Shown here piece by piece: positions 36,401 through 46,989 of a DNA stretch of 64,000 bases. Within the stretch, counting starts at the first letter, position 1. Each line of letters opens with the position of its first letter. Under the pieces are notes generated by a model. That model saw only the letters and a list, made by a program, of their open reading frames with translations, ran no database searches and was not told the DNA's origin. The DNA is from Apostichopus japonicus (lineage: Eukaryota; Echinodermata; Holothuroidea; Aspidochirotida; Stichopodidae), in contig NC_092576.1 of the NCBI RefSeq assembly GCF_037975245.1, positions 36,918,611 through 36,982,610 on the forward strand. Direction: 5' to 3'. Made by a program: the position numbers and the translations under genes.

Positions 36401-39400
36401 GCCCCTTACACAAGGGCGGCGGAACCGGAGGGGGCACAGGGGGCACGTGCCCCCCCACTTTTCCTCAGGTTAAAAATGTGCCCTTTTTCTACATAAAAAT
36501 TGAGGTGTCTCAAGTTAGCAAGAGGCCAGGGAACCAGAATGAACACTCGGGGAGGGCCGTTTCCGGCCATCTGAGGGGTTTGTAAAACCAAAAATTTTAT
36601 TGTTCGCTCCACGCCAACTGATGGTGGCGCTCCGCTCAGATAGTCGTGCATACAACTTTGCAAATCCTGGCTACGCCCCTGACTTTTAATGAATTACTGT
36701 GGGTCAAACTCAAAGCTATTTCGAATGGAATAAATTGTTAAGATATTAACAAGAAATAAACTCTAATTCGAAGATTCCTACATAAGCAACTAGCATGATT
36801 TCCCCTCATTTTGTCTCAAAAGAAAACTTGTTCCTTGTTTCCCAATTTGCACATTGGATATTGCAGTGCTAGTATGCATATTTTCCTTGAAGGAGGGGGG
36901 GGGGGGGGTCTTGATGGAGTGATGTGTATACGCAAATAAGATAATACAATAAGAGTTATAAAGGTAATATAAGGCTGCATCTAATCGAATTTCTGCAAAG
37001 TGCCCTTTGATGTTGGTGCCCCCCCCCCCCCAGATTAAAAGTGCTTCCGCCGCCCTTGCCCTTACACACCCATAGGTATTACTTTTCTGTATAACTCTAA
37101 ACACTACAGTAGTCATTGAGTACCGCACTGCTCCCCTACACACCCAGAGGTATTACTTTACTGTATAACTGTATGCCCTAGACAATACAGTAGTCACTGA
37201 GTACTGCACTGCCCCTTACACACCCAGAGGTAAAACTGTACTGTATAACATAGACACTACAGTAGTCATTGAGTACTGCACTGCCCCTTAAACACGCAGA
37301 GGTATTACTTTACTGTTTAACTGTAAACACTACAATAGTCATTGAGTACTGCACTGCCCCTTACACACTCAGAAATATTACTGTACTGTATAACTGTAGA
37401 CACTACAGTAGTCATTAAGTACTGCACTGCTCCTTACACACCCAGATGTATTACTTTACTGTATGCCCTAGACAATGCAGTAGTCATTGAGTACTGGACT
37501 GCCCCTTACACACCCAGAGGTATTACTTTACTGTTTAACTGTAAACACTACAATAGTCATTGAGTACTGCACTGCCCCTAACACACCCAGAAAGATTACT
37601 GTACTGTATAACTGTAGACAATACAGTAGTCATTGAGTACTGCACTGCCCCTTACACACTCAGAAGTATTACTGTACTGTATATCTGTAGACACTACAGT
37701 AGTCATTGAGTACTGCACTGCTCCTTACACACCCAGAGGTACAGTATTACTTTACTGTATGCCCTAGACAATATAGTAGTCATTGAGTACTGGACTGCCC
37801 CTTACACACCCAGAGGTATTACTTTACTGTATAACTGTATGCCCTAGACAATTCAGTAGTCATTGAGTACTGCACTGCCCCTTACACACTCAGAGGTAAT
37901 GCTTTACTGTATTACTGTAGCTACTTCAGTAGCCTAGTCATTGAGTACTGCACTGTGCCTTACACACCCAGATGTATTACTTCACTGTATAACTGTATGC
38001 CCTAGACAATACAGTAGTCACTGAGTACTGCACTGCCCCTTACACACCCAGAGGTGTTACTGTACTGTATAACTGTAGACAATACAGTAGTCATTGAGTA
38101 TTGCACTGCTCCCCTACACACCCAGAGGTATTACTCTACTGTATAACTGTAGACACTACAGTAGTCATTAAGTACTGCACTGCTCCTTACTGTACACACC
38201 CAGAGGTATTACTTTACTGTATGCCCTAGACAATGCAGTAGTCATTGAGTACTGGACTGCCCCTTACACACCCAGAGGTATTATTTTACTGTTTAACTGT
38301 AAACACTACAATATATCATTGAGTACTGCCCCTAATTCTGCCCCTAATTCCCACAGGCACATTCTCCTGTTTAATTAAATCTTGGATCTTGCCCCTTACA
38401 CACCCAGAGGTATTATTTTACTGTTTAACTGTAAACACTACAATATATCATTGAGTACTGCCCCTAATACTGCCCCTAATTCCCACAGGCACATTCTCCT
38501 GTTTAATTAAATCTTGGATCCACAGTCAGGCTACAGTTTAACAGCATGCAGTAGTGTTACGACTTATAGAGTAGTACATTATTAACCAAACATGCAATCA
38601 GTGCATTAATGTAAACTGTTATCCAAGATGGCAGAATTAAAACCAGATTTGTGGTCGGTCTATTCTGGTATTGTTATGTTAGCAAATTTACCTTACACAT
38701 ACTCGTCAACATGAATTTTACAAGATCCTTCTTTTATAACTTGTCACATAAAGAAACTCTAGTGTCAAACATGTACTTATAGTCATATTGATTCTGTTTG
38801 TACTCATACCCCAAGTCTGATTGAAAACCACAAAAATAAAATGTATTTATTTGACATAAAATTCACAAATCCCTCAAATTTCCCCCTCACAGGTCAGATG
38901 CAACTCTCCAACTTTAGACAAAAACCTCCGACGAGAAGTCTCAGCTTTTAAAGATGTCTTACGATCCACAGATGTCAACGCAGGTCTCCAAAGTGGACAG
39001 GTGGGTTTCTCTGTTGCCATGACGACTGTATTAAAGTTTTCCAGTTATAGGATTCCACTCAGTGATGTTGGCATTGGTGGTGAAAATCCACCACATTTAA
39101 ATAACCAATATTAATAAAACGTAAGGTAAAAAGTCTCTATCAGTGGAGATTAAGTGCCTTGCCCAAGGACACAGCATAATGACCAGTCTTGGCAAGACCT
39201 TCTGACATGACTTTATAACAGTTAACCGTTGGTCATTGGTAGTTTGTCTCACCTAAAATCCAAGTTTGCACAATTCAAACAGTCACTCTTCAGTGTGCTA
39301 TAATTATTTGTTCCCCAGGGGACTTCCCATAGGGTGCAGTTACAAACCAGGGCATGCAACTGTATGTACAAGATTCCTCTCAGGTCCCAATTGATTCACC

Positions 39401-42400
39401 TGTGTAAACAGGCAGTGGAGAAAAGGTTTTAATAGCTATGCACTGTTAAGTTCAACTCAGTTAAGTAGGGTTCTGCAACTGGCCTCGTTTCATTTCCTTT
39501 CCTTGTATAAATAATTAAAAGTGAAAGTTCAGTTAAGTTTTGCCTTATATGATGTGACTAAAATCTTACTAGCGTGAAGTGCCATGTTTTTTACTGATGA
39601 AAATGCAATATCTTACAACAGTATTTGAGAAAATTTGCAAAGACCAGTTCAGACGAATAAGAGCAAGCTGTACACACAAGAATTTTAAAACTATTCACAG
39701 AAAGCAGAAAACAGAAAAGAACCTAAACTTTGAGAAATAATAATATTCATTTCCATTATTTGATAGATTTCCTTGGAGCTCTATCAGAAGAAGAAGAACA
39801 GATGGCCTTTTCCTGATGAGAGCATTCCTTGGGAAGTTTGGACTTTGAAGATTAACGTCATATCGCTGTCTAACGAGCAAGGTAAGTGAAGACAAATGCT
39901 CTACATTTTAGTATTGTTTGTCCAACTAGTATAAATGTTTCGTGAAGGTGAGAACATTCCTTGAGAAGCGTGAGCTCTAGTATCGAAAGTGATATCACTG
40001 GCCAATTTTATTCTTATTTTCATTTTAACTTCCTTACTTTTGTGTTGTCAATTTCTTTTTGTGGTGATTTGCCAACGTGCTCAAACTAACAAGTACTGTA
40101 CACCTTGACTGAGAAGAGGTTTATATATACTCTAATGTCTGGTAGTTGTTATATGTTTATCATTGTGAAGTTAAACAAGATTCTTGTAGTGAAGAAGATG
40201 ATGGAGTGAAGAGACTCTTATTTGTGTCCTGCAGAAGATCATTGCATATTCATGAAGGAGACATATATTGAGCCATACATGCTTGTAGACAGATATTCTG
40301 CGCAGGGACAAGGAAGATAGGGAGCCATGTTGGGGCACAAACAGTTAAAGGAGGGGCAACTTGTAAAGTTATGTCACTAGTGCAGATATATTTACATTTT
40401 ACAAGGCATTGCTGCAATGGTGTGGCACTGTAGTCAGCATTGGTCGGGAGGGGTAGGATGTGTGGCCCGGCCTCACATAATATGCTGTTTGTGGAACCTA
40501 TATGTTGAGTGTGGTTGCCAGGGACAAGAAAAGGAAAGTGGAAACCTTTTAAATATTGCCCTGAATTAATACATACTATACAAGATTCTTGTAGTGAAGA
40601 AGAGGTTGGAGCAAAGAGACTCTCGCTTGTGTCCCGCAGAAGATCATTGCATATTCATGAAGGATATATATATGTTGAGCCATACATGCGTGTAGCCCTG
40701 TAACCAGTTATTCTGAGCAGGGGGAAGGGGGTATAGGGAGGGGTGTTCCGGCACAAACAGTTAAAGGAGAGGTAACTTGTAAAGTTCTGTCACTAGTGCA
40801 GATATGATTTACATTTTACAAGGCATTGTTGCAATTGGTGTGGCACTGTAGTCAGCATTTGGGAGGGAGGGGTAGGATGTGTGCCCCGGCCTCGCTAACA
40901 AAAATTGCTGTTCGTAGAACTAATATGCTAGGTGTGATTGCCAGGGACAACCAGAGGAAAGTGGACACCCTTTCAATATAGCTCTGAATAATTATATACG
41001 ATTACTGATGAGGAGAACATGATTGACCACACACAACAGCATTTTTTAATTGACATTTGACCTCACTGTTTGTTTTTGTGTTTGATTCATACAGAGAGGC
41101 AGGCATACAGGGAAAAGCTTGGAGAAATCCTGAATGCTAAGGTACTGCCCAGTAATACTTCTTACCTCATTTGACATATTTTAGGCGCCTGAATCACAAA
41201 GAAACTTTCTTGTAGCTTCAAACTCCACTGCCTGAAGTCTTATTACAACAATAGAGGTTATGTAAGCAGTGCCTATTGTGTGAGACTATAGCAGAATACA
41301 TGAATGTCCTACACAGCTGTTCCCACCAGTCACCTTTCTAACATACAGACCTGTCATACTTTTGACAAGGTGCCTTGTTGAGGGTATCTGATGAATTATA
41401 TCTGATTTGAATTTAAACACTGCAGTCATGAACCTTTTTAACATTTTATTAAATAAAATTAGTAACTCAATGCACTTCCTCATGTGCTAATCAATATTGC
41501 TTAATATTTTTTTTTTTAATTGTGTATTAACTTTAGATTTACTTAATGTGTGTAATTATTCCTTGTATATTATTCAATACAATTTTTTCATAAAATTAAA
41601 TAAAATAACTTCATCAGTTACTCAATTCTGTTCTTCATGTGCTAATCAATATTGCTTAATGTTTTTTTTTTTTTTAAATATAATTGTGTATTAACTTTTT
41701 ATTTACTTTATATAGTGTGTGCTATTATCCCTTGAACATTATTCACTACACATCTATTTTGTATCTCATATGCTGTATAATTCCCACATAACCTGAACGT
41801 AATCTTCCTTTATAATATGTCTTTGATAGATAATATGCATCGTAGAAGCGATGAACAGAAATGATTACATTCCAAAGGCTCCTAATCAAGCTCTGTTGGA
41901 TACAGTCTTCGACACCACCTGTCCAGATGTGCAGCCATTCTTATTCAAGGTAATCATTTGTGGTTTCTTTATGATAGAGTCATTATGATACTAGAAACCA
42001 AGTAAGTTAATCCTGCTTGTTCTCATTATGCTTTTTGTATTTGCTTATTTATATCCTTCTTGACTACTCAGCATATATCATAATTAAAAGACTTAAATCT
42101 GAATCAGGTAAACACACTCATGTTCTACTGACCACAATGTTTCTTTTAGGGGTTACTCAGTCTGTGACACATCACACAACGGTCAGTGTCTCTTTGAATC
42201 TAATCTTTCATTGATGTACTCTCCATGATATTCAGAAAGTCCTGTTGAAGTACAAGCTACACAAAGTCAAGTTTTTGCTATTCAAGACTACTTGGCCAGT
42301 CAAATCATTAAAGTCAAAGTACTGCTATAGACTAAAGTGATTTTAACCCTAAGCCATCCTCAACTTGACTGTTTAAAAGGAGTCATGTCCCACAGACTCA

Positions 42401-42872
42401 GGGGTAAGAAATACCTTCATGAAGTAACTGACTGAACAAGAAGCTGTTTTGTGTGTTTATTGGGTTTAACTCTCTTCGCTGTTGCTGTGGTTATTTAAAA
42501 CCAGAAGAAGCATAGATGTTGTAAATTAAAAAGCATCAACTTAAACAGAGCAGAATTCTTTGTGACTTATGTTTAAGAGATAGAGAGGCACACAGTTTTT
42601 GAGAACATTTGTCACTCTGAAATGTTTAATTTTATATGCATTACCTGTATCTCTATTCTTACCTATTTGAATAAAGTACCAAATGGATTGGATACACCCT
42701 TAGCCTAACCCTTTTCTACTTCCTACAATCAATGAAATTCTCATCTTGCATCAGCAATCCCAATCAGTTTTCATTTAATATCTGCCAGATTTCTTGTCAA
42801 AACTCTGGGCCGACCAATGCATCTGTTGGAGCTGCTGTTCGGAAGCTACTACGAGATACACTGGCACTGTGA
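30407..42872 (+). CDS. ATG101: Autophagy-related protein 101 (ATG101), 8 coding exons
   Basis: Coding exons are 30407-30436, 31786-31863, 34345-34428, 38893-39000, 39767-39881, 41095-41141, 41830-41949 and 42789-42872 (stop TGA). Every intron is GT-AG and the phases fit: 0,0,0,0,1,0,0. The product is 221 codons; vertebrate ATG101 has 218. It starts [10 protein letters not shown] and has the family blocks [53 protein letters not shown] and the C-terminus [10 protein letters not shown]. In this family the HORMA fold pairs with ATG13 in the ULK1 autophagy-initiation complex at the phagophore assembly site, and the WF finger (here W113 and F115) recruits downstream factors. The extra length is a three-residue insertion in the loop coded by the end of the 38893-39000 exon. 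I chose ATG 30407 because it aligns with the family start and lies 56 nt after an acceptor, so the leader is spliced. Identity is near certain; expression is not visible. Confidence 0.96.
31325..31546. mobile_element. Kolobok-like MITE, 5'-truncated copy in ATG101 intron 2
   Basis: It matches the 3' two-thirds of the elements at 14826 and 46139 (CTGAGATGTCCATCGCTG ... TCTTCACACCCTTCAAGG). The corresponding point in the upstream ATG101 copy (about 5822-5940) has unrelated G-rich sequence, so the two introns differ here. Confidence 0.65.
31845..34310. repeat. 155-bp exon-junction satellite filling ATG101 intron 3, about 16 units
   Basis: The sequence ACCACAGGAAAG|GTACAGG of the exon 31786-31863 boundary recurs near 32005, 32157, 32311, 32463, 32619, 32772, 32918, 33071 (altered to GTTACAGG), 33226, 33379, 33538, 33692, 33849, 34005 and 34159. 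Two units read AACTACAGG. Later units from about 33226 pair up in alternating types, suggesting expansion as a 310-bp dimer. Nearly all of intron 3 is this array; the true acceptor follows at 34344. Confidence 0.92.
35016..35662. mobile_element. hAT-like non-autonomous element, first copy, with 8-bp TSD
   Basis: Terminal inverted repeats CAAGGGCGGCGGAA and its complement bound 647 bp. They are flanked by the direct repeat CCCTTACA at 35008-35015 and 35663-35670, which is minisatellite sequence. An 8-bp duplication with a CA(A/G)GG terminus is typical of hAT superfamily MITEs. No transposase is present. Internal sequence includes CTGGCTACGCCCCTGA, itself like another hAT terminus, so the element may be composite. 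Confidence 0.8.
36411..37058. mobile_element. hAT-like non-autonomous element, second copy
   Basis: This copy has the same termini and the same CCCTTACA target duplication (36403-36410 and 37059-37066) as the first. The flanking minisatellite on the right is also copied, so it arose by duplication of a 1395-bp block rather than by a second insertion. Confidence 0.8.
39056..39425. repeat. Dispersed SINE-like block in ATG101 intron 5
   Basis: This is the counterpart of 6757-7200. It retains AAGTGCCTTGCCCAAGGACA, a hallmark-like stretch of several animal SINE/LINE tails, which the other copy has lost. Confidence 0.65.
39816..40000 (+). repeat. Degenerate partial copy of ATG101 exon 39767-39881 in the following intron
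   Basis: The exon segment 39816-39868 (GAGCATTCCTTGGGAAG...) resembles 39946-40000 (GAACATTCCTTGAGAAG...ATATCACTG), at an offset of about 131 bp. The intronic copy carries several changes and an in-frame stop, and it sits just after the real donor at 39882. This suggests a short local duplication that decayed. Confidence 0.55.
40177..40985. repeat. Two-copy ~400-bp tandem duplication in ATG101 intron 6
   Basis: Both units start AAGATTCTTGTAGTGAAGAAG (about 40177 and 40579). They share TCATTGCATATTCATGAAGG, TGGCACTGTAGTCAGCATT and GGGAGGGGTAGGATGTGTG. Non-coding. Confidence 0.88.
41488..41750. repeat. Two-copy AT-rich duplication in ATG101 intron 7
   Basis: GCTAATCAATATTGCTTAAT followed by a T-run and ATTGTGTATTAACTTT occurs at about 41486 and 41640, each time followed by TTATTC-type sequence. 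Low-complexity, non-coding. Confidence 0.8.
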
Positions 42873-44605
42873 AGCAAGTGACTGGTATTTAAAGGATCAT
42901 TTCATGACCAAATGCTTCCCAAGGCCTAGCCAGTGATCAAAAGCATAGGACGATGCTTTGTTATAAAAAAGTGATTGGTTTTAAAAACTTAATGCCATAA
43001 TGCTTCCCAAGGCCTAGCCAGTGATCAAAAGCATGGGACGATGCTTTGTTATAAAAAAGTGATTGGTTTTAAAAACTTAATTAAAGCCATAATGCTTCCC
43101 AAGGCCTAGCCAGTGATCAAAAGCATGGGACGATGCTTTGTTATAAACAAGTGATTGGGTTTTAAATTCTTAATTTATGTCATGATGCTTTCCAAGGCAT
43201 AGCCAGTGATAAGAAGCATGGGAATGATAATGTTCTGTTTTAACAAGAGACTGGTATGATAAAGAAGGCTAGTGTTATGGTCCTGGTGTTGAAACAAGTG
43301 TAAGGTTAGTCAAAGCTGACTTAGGTAGAGAAAGTGCAATATTGATGTTAGTTAAATAAGTTAATGGTGTTGAAGACAGCTTACTCTTGCTGATAAGGAA
43401 CATTTTTGTGGTGCCATCAAGAAGTGTCTGGAGAGATACTGTTGTTTGAATGCTTCCAGTAACAGCCTAGTAATCAAAGAGATGTCTAAACTGCCATCCT
43501 GTGGTTTTTTCCATTTTCTTCATAACTCTTCGATCATAAAAAAAAAACAGAAGACAGTTTTTGTTGGGGCGAAGATGTGTAGACTTGTGTTTCATCCTCA
43601 TCAGAGAAGAGTTGCAAGGTGAATATGTTTTAGTTCTTTCAAGAAATTACTGAATATGGAAGACTAGCTGTATTTTTTGTTGACATGAAAGCTTGTCCCA
43701 GCTTTAAGTTCTGTGTTGGTAAGATCAATGGGGGATTGACATGAAAATGTTTTTTATCCCTCTTAGCTAGAATCTTACCTCTGGGGTTTAAGTACGTCAT
43801 ATTCAGTTTGACTGTTTTGTCAAGAAGTGACTGGGTATGAAAGACAAGTCTAAGATAAGCTCTTTACAAAATAAACATAGATGTTCAACTGGTCCATCTA
43901 TATTGATGTATTTTTGTTTGTTTAAATTTGTAACATTTTCGGGGTTTTATGCCAAAGAAGGAAGTTTACATCCCACTAGACATTCATAAAAACAAAATAA
44001 ACGATTACTGTCCAGGAATAAATTGAAACATAACCAATGTACTTTTATGCCCACATGATAAAGGAATTTGTCCAAAAGATGCATTTGAAACCATTTTATA
44101 GGGTGCAAGTTGAGGAGAGCTTTTGTCTATGAGATATGATGTGTCTTCTTTTTGAAACATCAGAACCAGAAAACATTTAGTTTTCCAACCTTTTTGTTGT
44201 TGTAATTTCTTTGGAAGTCTCATACTTGTAATGATGATTGTAATCAAGAATGCAAACAGTCAATGGCATTATGTTGTTTTTAGAAAGTCTATGTTAAGAA
44301 AAGTGGAAAAGGGAACATTAATAAGAATTTTACTATGATATAGTGACTATGTTTTACTTATCAACTTAAGCAAGGACCTGGTCATACCATGTGTGTCCTT
44401 AAAATCAGTGACATAACCATTATACAAGAAGAAGTAAATCGGTATTGCGAGCCTACCTACAGGGTCATCGTATAAATTAATCCTCATTATGTTATTGGAG
44501 AACAAATGTAAAATAGATGTAAATACTGAAAAGCCTCCCTATCAGTAAATCAAACAATGTTCTGTAAATCTGTGTTGTACATGAATAAATGTTACTCGTT
44601 TTGCC
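42873..44605 (+). other. ATG101: Probable ATG101 3'UTR with polyadenylation signals
   Basis: The sequence downstream of the stop holds no coding exon. AATAAA hexamers occur at 43869-43874, 43996-44001 and 44584-44589; the last is followed by T-rich sequence (GTTACTCGTTTTGCC), so it is a plausible distal poly(A) site. The UTR opens with a 90-bp tandem repeat (annotated separately). The true cleavage site cannot be fixed from the sequence alone. Confidence 0.5.
42877..43215 (+). repeat. Four-copy 90-bp tandem repeat with hairpins in the ATG101 3'UTR
   Basis: The core TTCCCAAGGCCTAGCCAGTG recurs at about 42914, 43002 and 43093, with a diverged copy near 43186, giving a period of 88-93 bp. The first three units contain a 7-bp inverted repeat, AAAGCAT/ATGCTTT, around a 6-nt loop (42940-42959, 43028-43047, 43120-43139). 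The fourth unit has lost the second arm. The array starts a few bases after the stop codon, so it would sit in the mRNA. Confidence 0.85.
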
Positions 44606-44689
44606 GTTGGATGTAAAACGACTGAAGTACCAAAAGCATTCACATTGACAGCATATGATCGCAAGCGAAAGTACCGCGATCATAAAAAC

Positions 44690-44785
44690 AACATGTTCAT
44701 GATGGTGGTTGTTGTGAAAGTCAACGATAGATGTACACACAAACAACATGATCATGATGGTGGTTGTTATGAAAGTCAACAAAAA
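44690..44785. repeat. Short two-copy tandem duplication
   Basis: CATGATGGTGGTTGTTGTGA and AAGTCAAC recur about 60 bp apart at 44696 and 44753, just after the last ATG101 poly(A) signal. Confidence 0.8.
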
Positions 44786-45179
44786 ATATTGACCTACATG
44801 CAAGATACGTACCTACACTTACCTTATACTGTAATTATCTATCATTACAATATTACTTCTAGATCACTGTACCTCGCATGTATCAATCATCCCACCAAAG
44901 AAGTCAATCAATTACAAACGGTTGAGACACGGTCTAACAAATGCCAGTGACAGTCAAGGTACGTTCGTTAGACTAACACTATACAGGTATATGCAGATAA
45001 TGCAGACAACACTAAAGCGGTGCACATAATTAGAAACAGGATATTGCAACAGGATTTGTACAAACTATGAATGGAGTCAGAAAAAGCAGATGGGTTTCAA
45101 CGTTAACAAATGTGCTCTTCTTCGATTATATAATAACCCACAATCTGAGTATTATCTCAATGAAAGAGTAACAGGGTGG

Positions 45180-46065
45180 TCAGGATCCTGTAAAGTTGGA
45201 GAGAGTGAGATCAAATAGATTTGCCTTTAGGTGTAAAGCAACAAATTTATTATTCTAACTCATTCTTTTCTCGGTCTCCATTTCGCATATAATCACAGTG
45301 GAAAGGATAATTGAAAAACAATGGTAAAAATTAAAACAAAAAGTACACTTTACCCTCATAGTAAACTGAACCCCAAACAATACAAACTAATAACACAACT
45401 GTTCAGAGAGTCCCTGAATGAGGAATTCATCAGTAGACAATAATAAGGGCGCTCTCCTGATTAATACGGACTGCGCAAGTGTAGAACAATGTATAGCTAC
45501 CGTACGTACATCCATATTCATCCACAACCTTTGGTATTGACTTTTATAGTGATTGTAATCATTCGTAATTTTGCATCCTGGTAAAACACACATGTCATAA
45601 ATTAACCTCGAAGCACTCTAGCACTGGATTATCATAAGAATAACTCATTAAAGGCTGAATTTATAATGAAATATAACAAACAATTCAACGTTATAGTGGC
45701 TACATGTGCAGGCGATCGTCGCCTCCTGGACCATACTAACATACACACTTATAACATTAGGTCTGCTAATAGCGACGAATTACTTCTATATCCTGATATT
45801 AACTACAGTTGAGGTGTCATTGACTCTAGGTTTGATTTACCATTAGTTAGTATAGCAACATGTTTTACGTTTAATGATTAGTTTATTGTTTGTTAAATGA
45901 CCATAAATATACAGCAACATACCTGTAAAGTAGGAGAGAGCGATAACGTTTAGATTTGTTCTTGTGTGTACAGCAACAAATTTATTTTTGTCGCGCGCCC
46001 TCTATTATAACACGTACTTGATAGTTAAATTTTATGGGGGGGGGGGGGATGATAGATCAACACTG
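45180..46065. mobile_element. Insertion in the LINE bounded by diverged direct repeats
   Basis: This block interrupts the LINE frame. Near each end is a similar ~80-bp sequence: TGTAAAGTTGGAGAGAGTGA ... AGCAACAAATTTATTATT at 45191, and TGTAAAGTAGGAGAGAGCGA ... CAGCAACAAATTTATTTTTG at 45924. The direct orientation might reflect short LTRs (a TRIM-like element). No coding sequence and no clear target duplication were found. Confidence 0.4.
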
Positions 46066-46138
46066 TTACAAAAGATACTAACAAGTATAAGGAAGAAGAC
46101 AACGATCTGGGAGTTATGATTCACAAATCACTCAAGAG

Positions 46139-46446
46139 TTAAAGGCATTGAAGACTCGCGCCAAAATGCAGACAGTAATGAAACATGGTACCTTGTTATC
46201 TTTAGCTGGACCTGAGATGTCCATCGCTGTATCGTTTGTACAGTATGCTGTGGGTATTTACCGCAGCTGTATGTACTGACTGACATTTGACTGTACACTT
46301 GTGTCTAATTACCGATGGTAGCAAGCTGTGTGTGTATTTTCTGGGATCGATGGTGGTGTCTAACACTTCTGTTACACCGCATTCGAAACTAGGTTAGATT
46401 ACCGGCATGATACGTTTCTTTGTGCGCGAGTCTTCACACCCTTTAA
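46139..46446. mobile_element. Kolobok-like MITE, copy inserted in a LINE
   Basis: TTAA (46139-46142), AGGCATTGAAGACTCGCGCC ... GCGCGAGTCTTCACACCCT, TTAA (46443-46446). The 300-bp body splits a LINE reading frame: DLGVMIHKSLKS lies before it, QEAVKKANKVLQLIKG after it. Terminal inverted repeats are about 24 bp with a few mismatches. Confidence 0.8.
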
Positions 46447-46989
46447 CATTGTCAAGAAGCAGTTAAGAAGGCCAAATAAAGTTTTACAATTGATAAAAGG
46501 AAATTTAGTTCAGCAACTTGTAAACCGGTTATAAACTTATACAACTTGTAAGACCTCACATAGCTTATTGTATCCCAACATGGAACCATATCTTAGGAAC
46601 ATTAATCTGGTGGAAGCTTGGAGTCGAAAGACGTATGACAAACCAGTGAAGAAGGTGAAACATCTACAATGTGAATTAAGAAAGACTGTGTCTTTGTACA
46701 TTTGAAAACGCTGGAACAACGCCGAGGCAGTACCCTAATTACTGTATACAATATAAAGTATGGTAACATCGACATAGACCCAGAGAAGTACTCCAATCGT
46801 TTTGGACAAAAAAGCACCTGTCCTCACCTTTTTATCACTGGAGTTGCCTTACTTATGGGTCAGATACATGCGGTTATTCAAGCTGTTTCCAATATGCCTT
46901 TCTCATATTAAGTGCAACAGCAGGTACAAAATTATAGCAGTAAAGTCAAAAGTGCTACGCGCAGGGGAATTCCCATTTAATTCCTAGCG

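Larger units (their letters stand above)
35008..37797. repeat. 1395-bp near-identical direct duplication
   Basis: 35008-36402 and 36403-37797 appear identical apart from a homopolymer length change, including the hAT element and about ten minisatellite units. It is either a very recent unequal exchange or an assembly duplication. Confidence 0.85.
34790..38470. repeat. 75-80-bp minisatellite in ATG101 intron 4
   Basis: Each unit reads approximately CATTGAGTACTGCACTGCCC, then CTTACACACCCAGAGGTATT and ACTGTATAACTGTAGACA. Dozens of units run from about 34790 to 38470, interrupted by two copies of a hAT-like element. The last part, 38280-38520, holds a separate near-perfect direct duplication (38276-38393 and 38397-38515, sharing CCCACAGGCACATTCTCCTG). 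Confidence 0.9.
44975..46810 (+). pseudogene. LINE reverse-transcriptase remnant with nested insertions
   Basis: Blocks in order: VYADNADNTK (decayed catalytic YADD), ILQQDLYKL, WSQKKQMGFNVNKC, NPQSEYYLNER (to about 45170), then an ~880-bp interruption. Then KEEDNDLGVMIHKSLKS (46080-46138), a 300-bp TTAA-flanked MITE, QEAVKKANKVLQLIKG (about 46453), LVRPHIAYCIPTWN and LEQRRGSTLITVYNI...DIDPEKYSN (46708-46800). This is the motif order of non-LTR reverse transcriptases (DLGV, KKAN..LG.IKR, VRPHLEY..PVW, LE.RR.RGDLI..YKI). Many stops; not functional. Confidence 0.85.

Noticed and set aside
35011-37143. Duplicate minus-strand frames of about 85-117 codons at 35011-35673 and 36406-37143
   Set aside because: They lie inside the hAT-like MITE and cross its homopolymers; no transposase motif.
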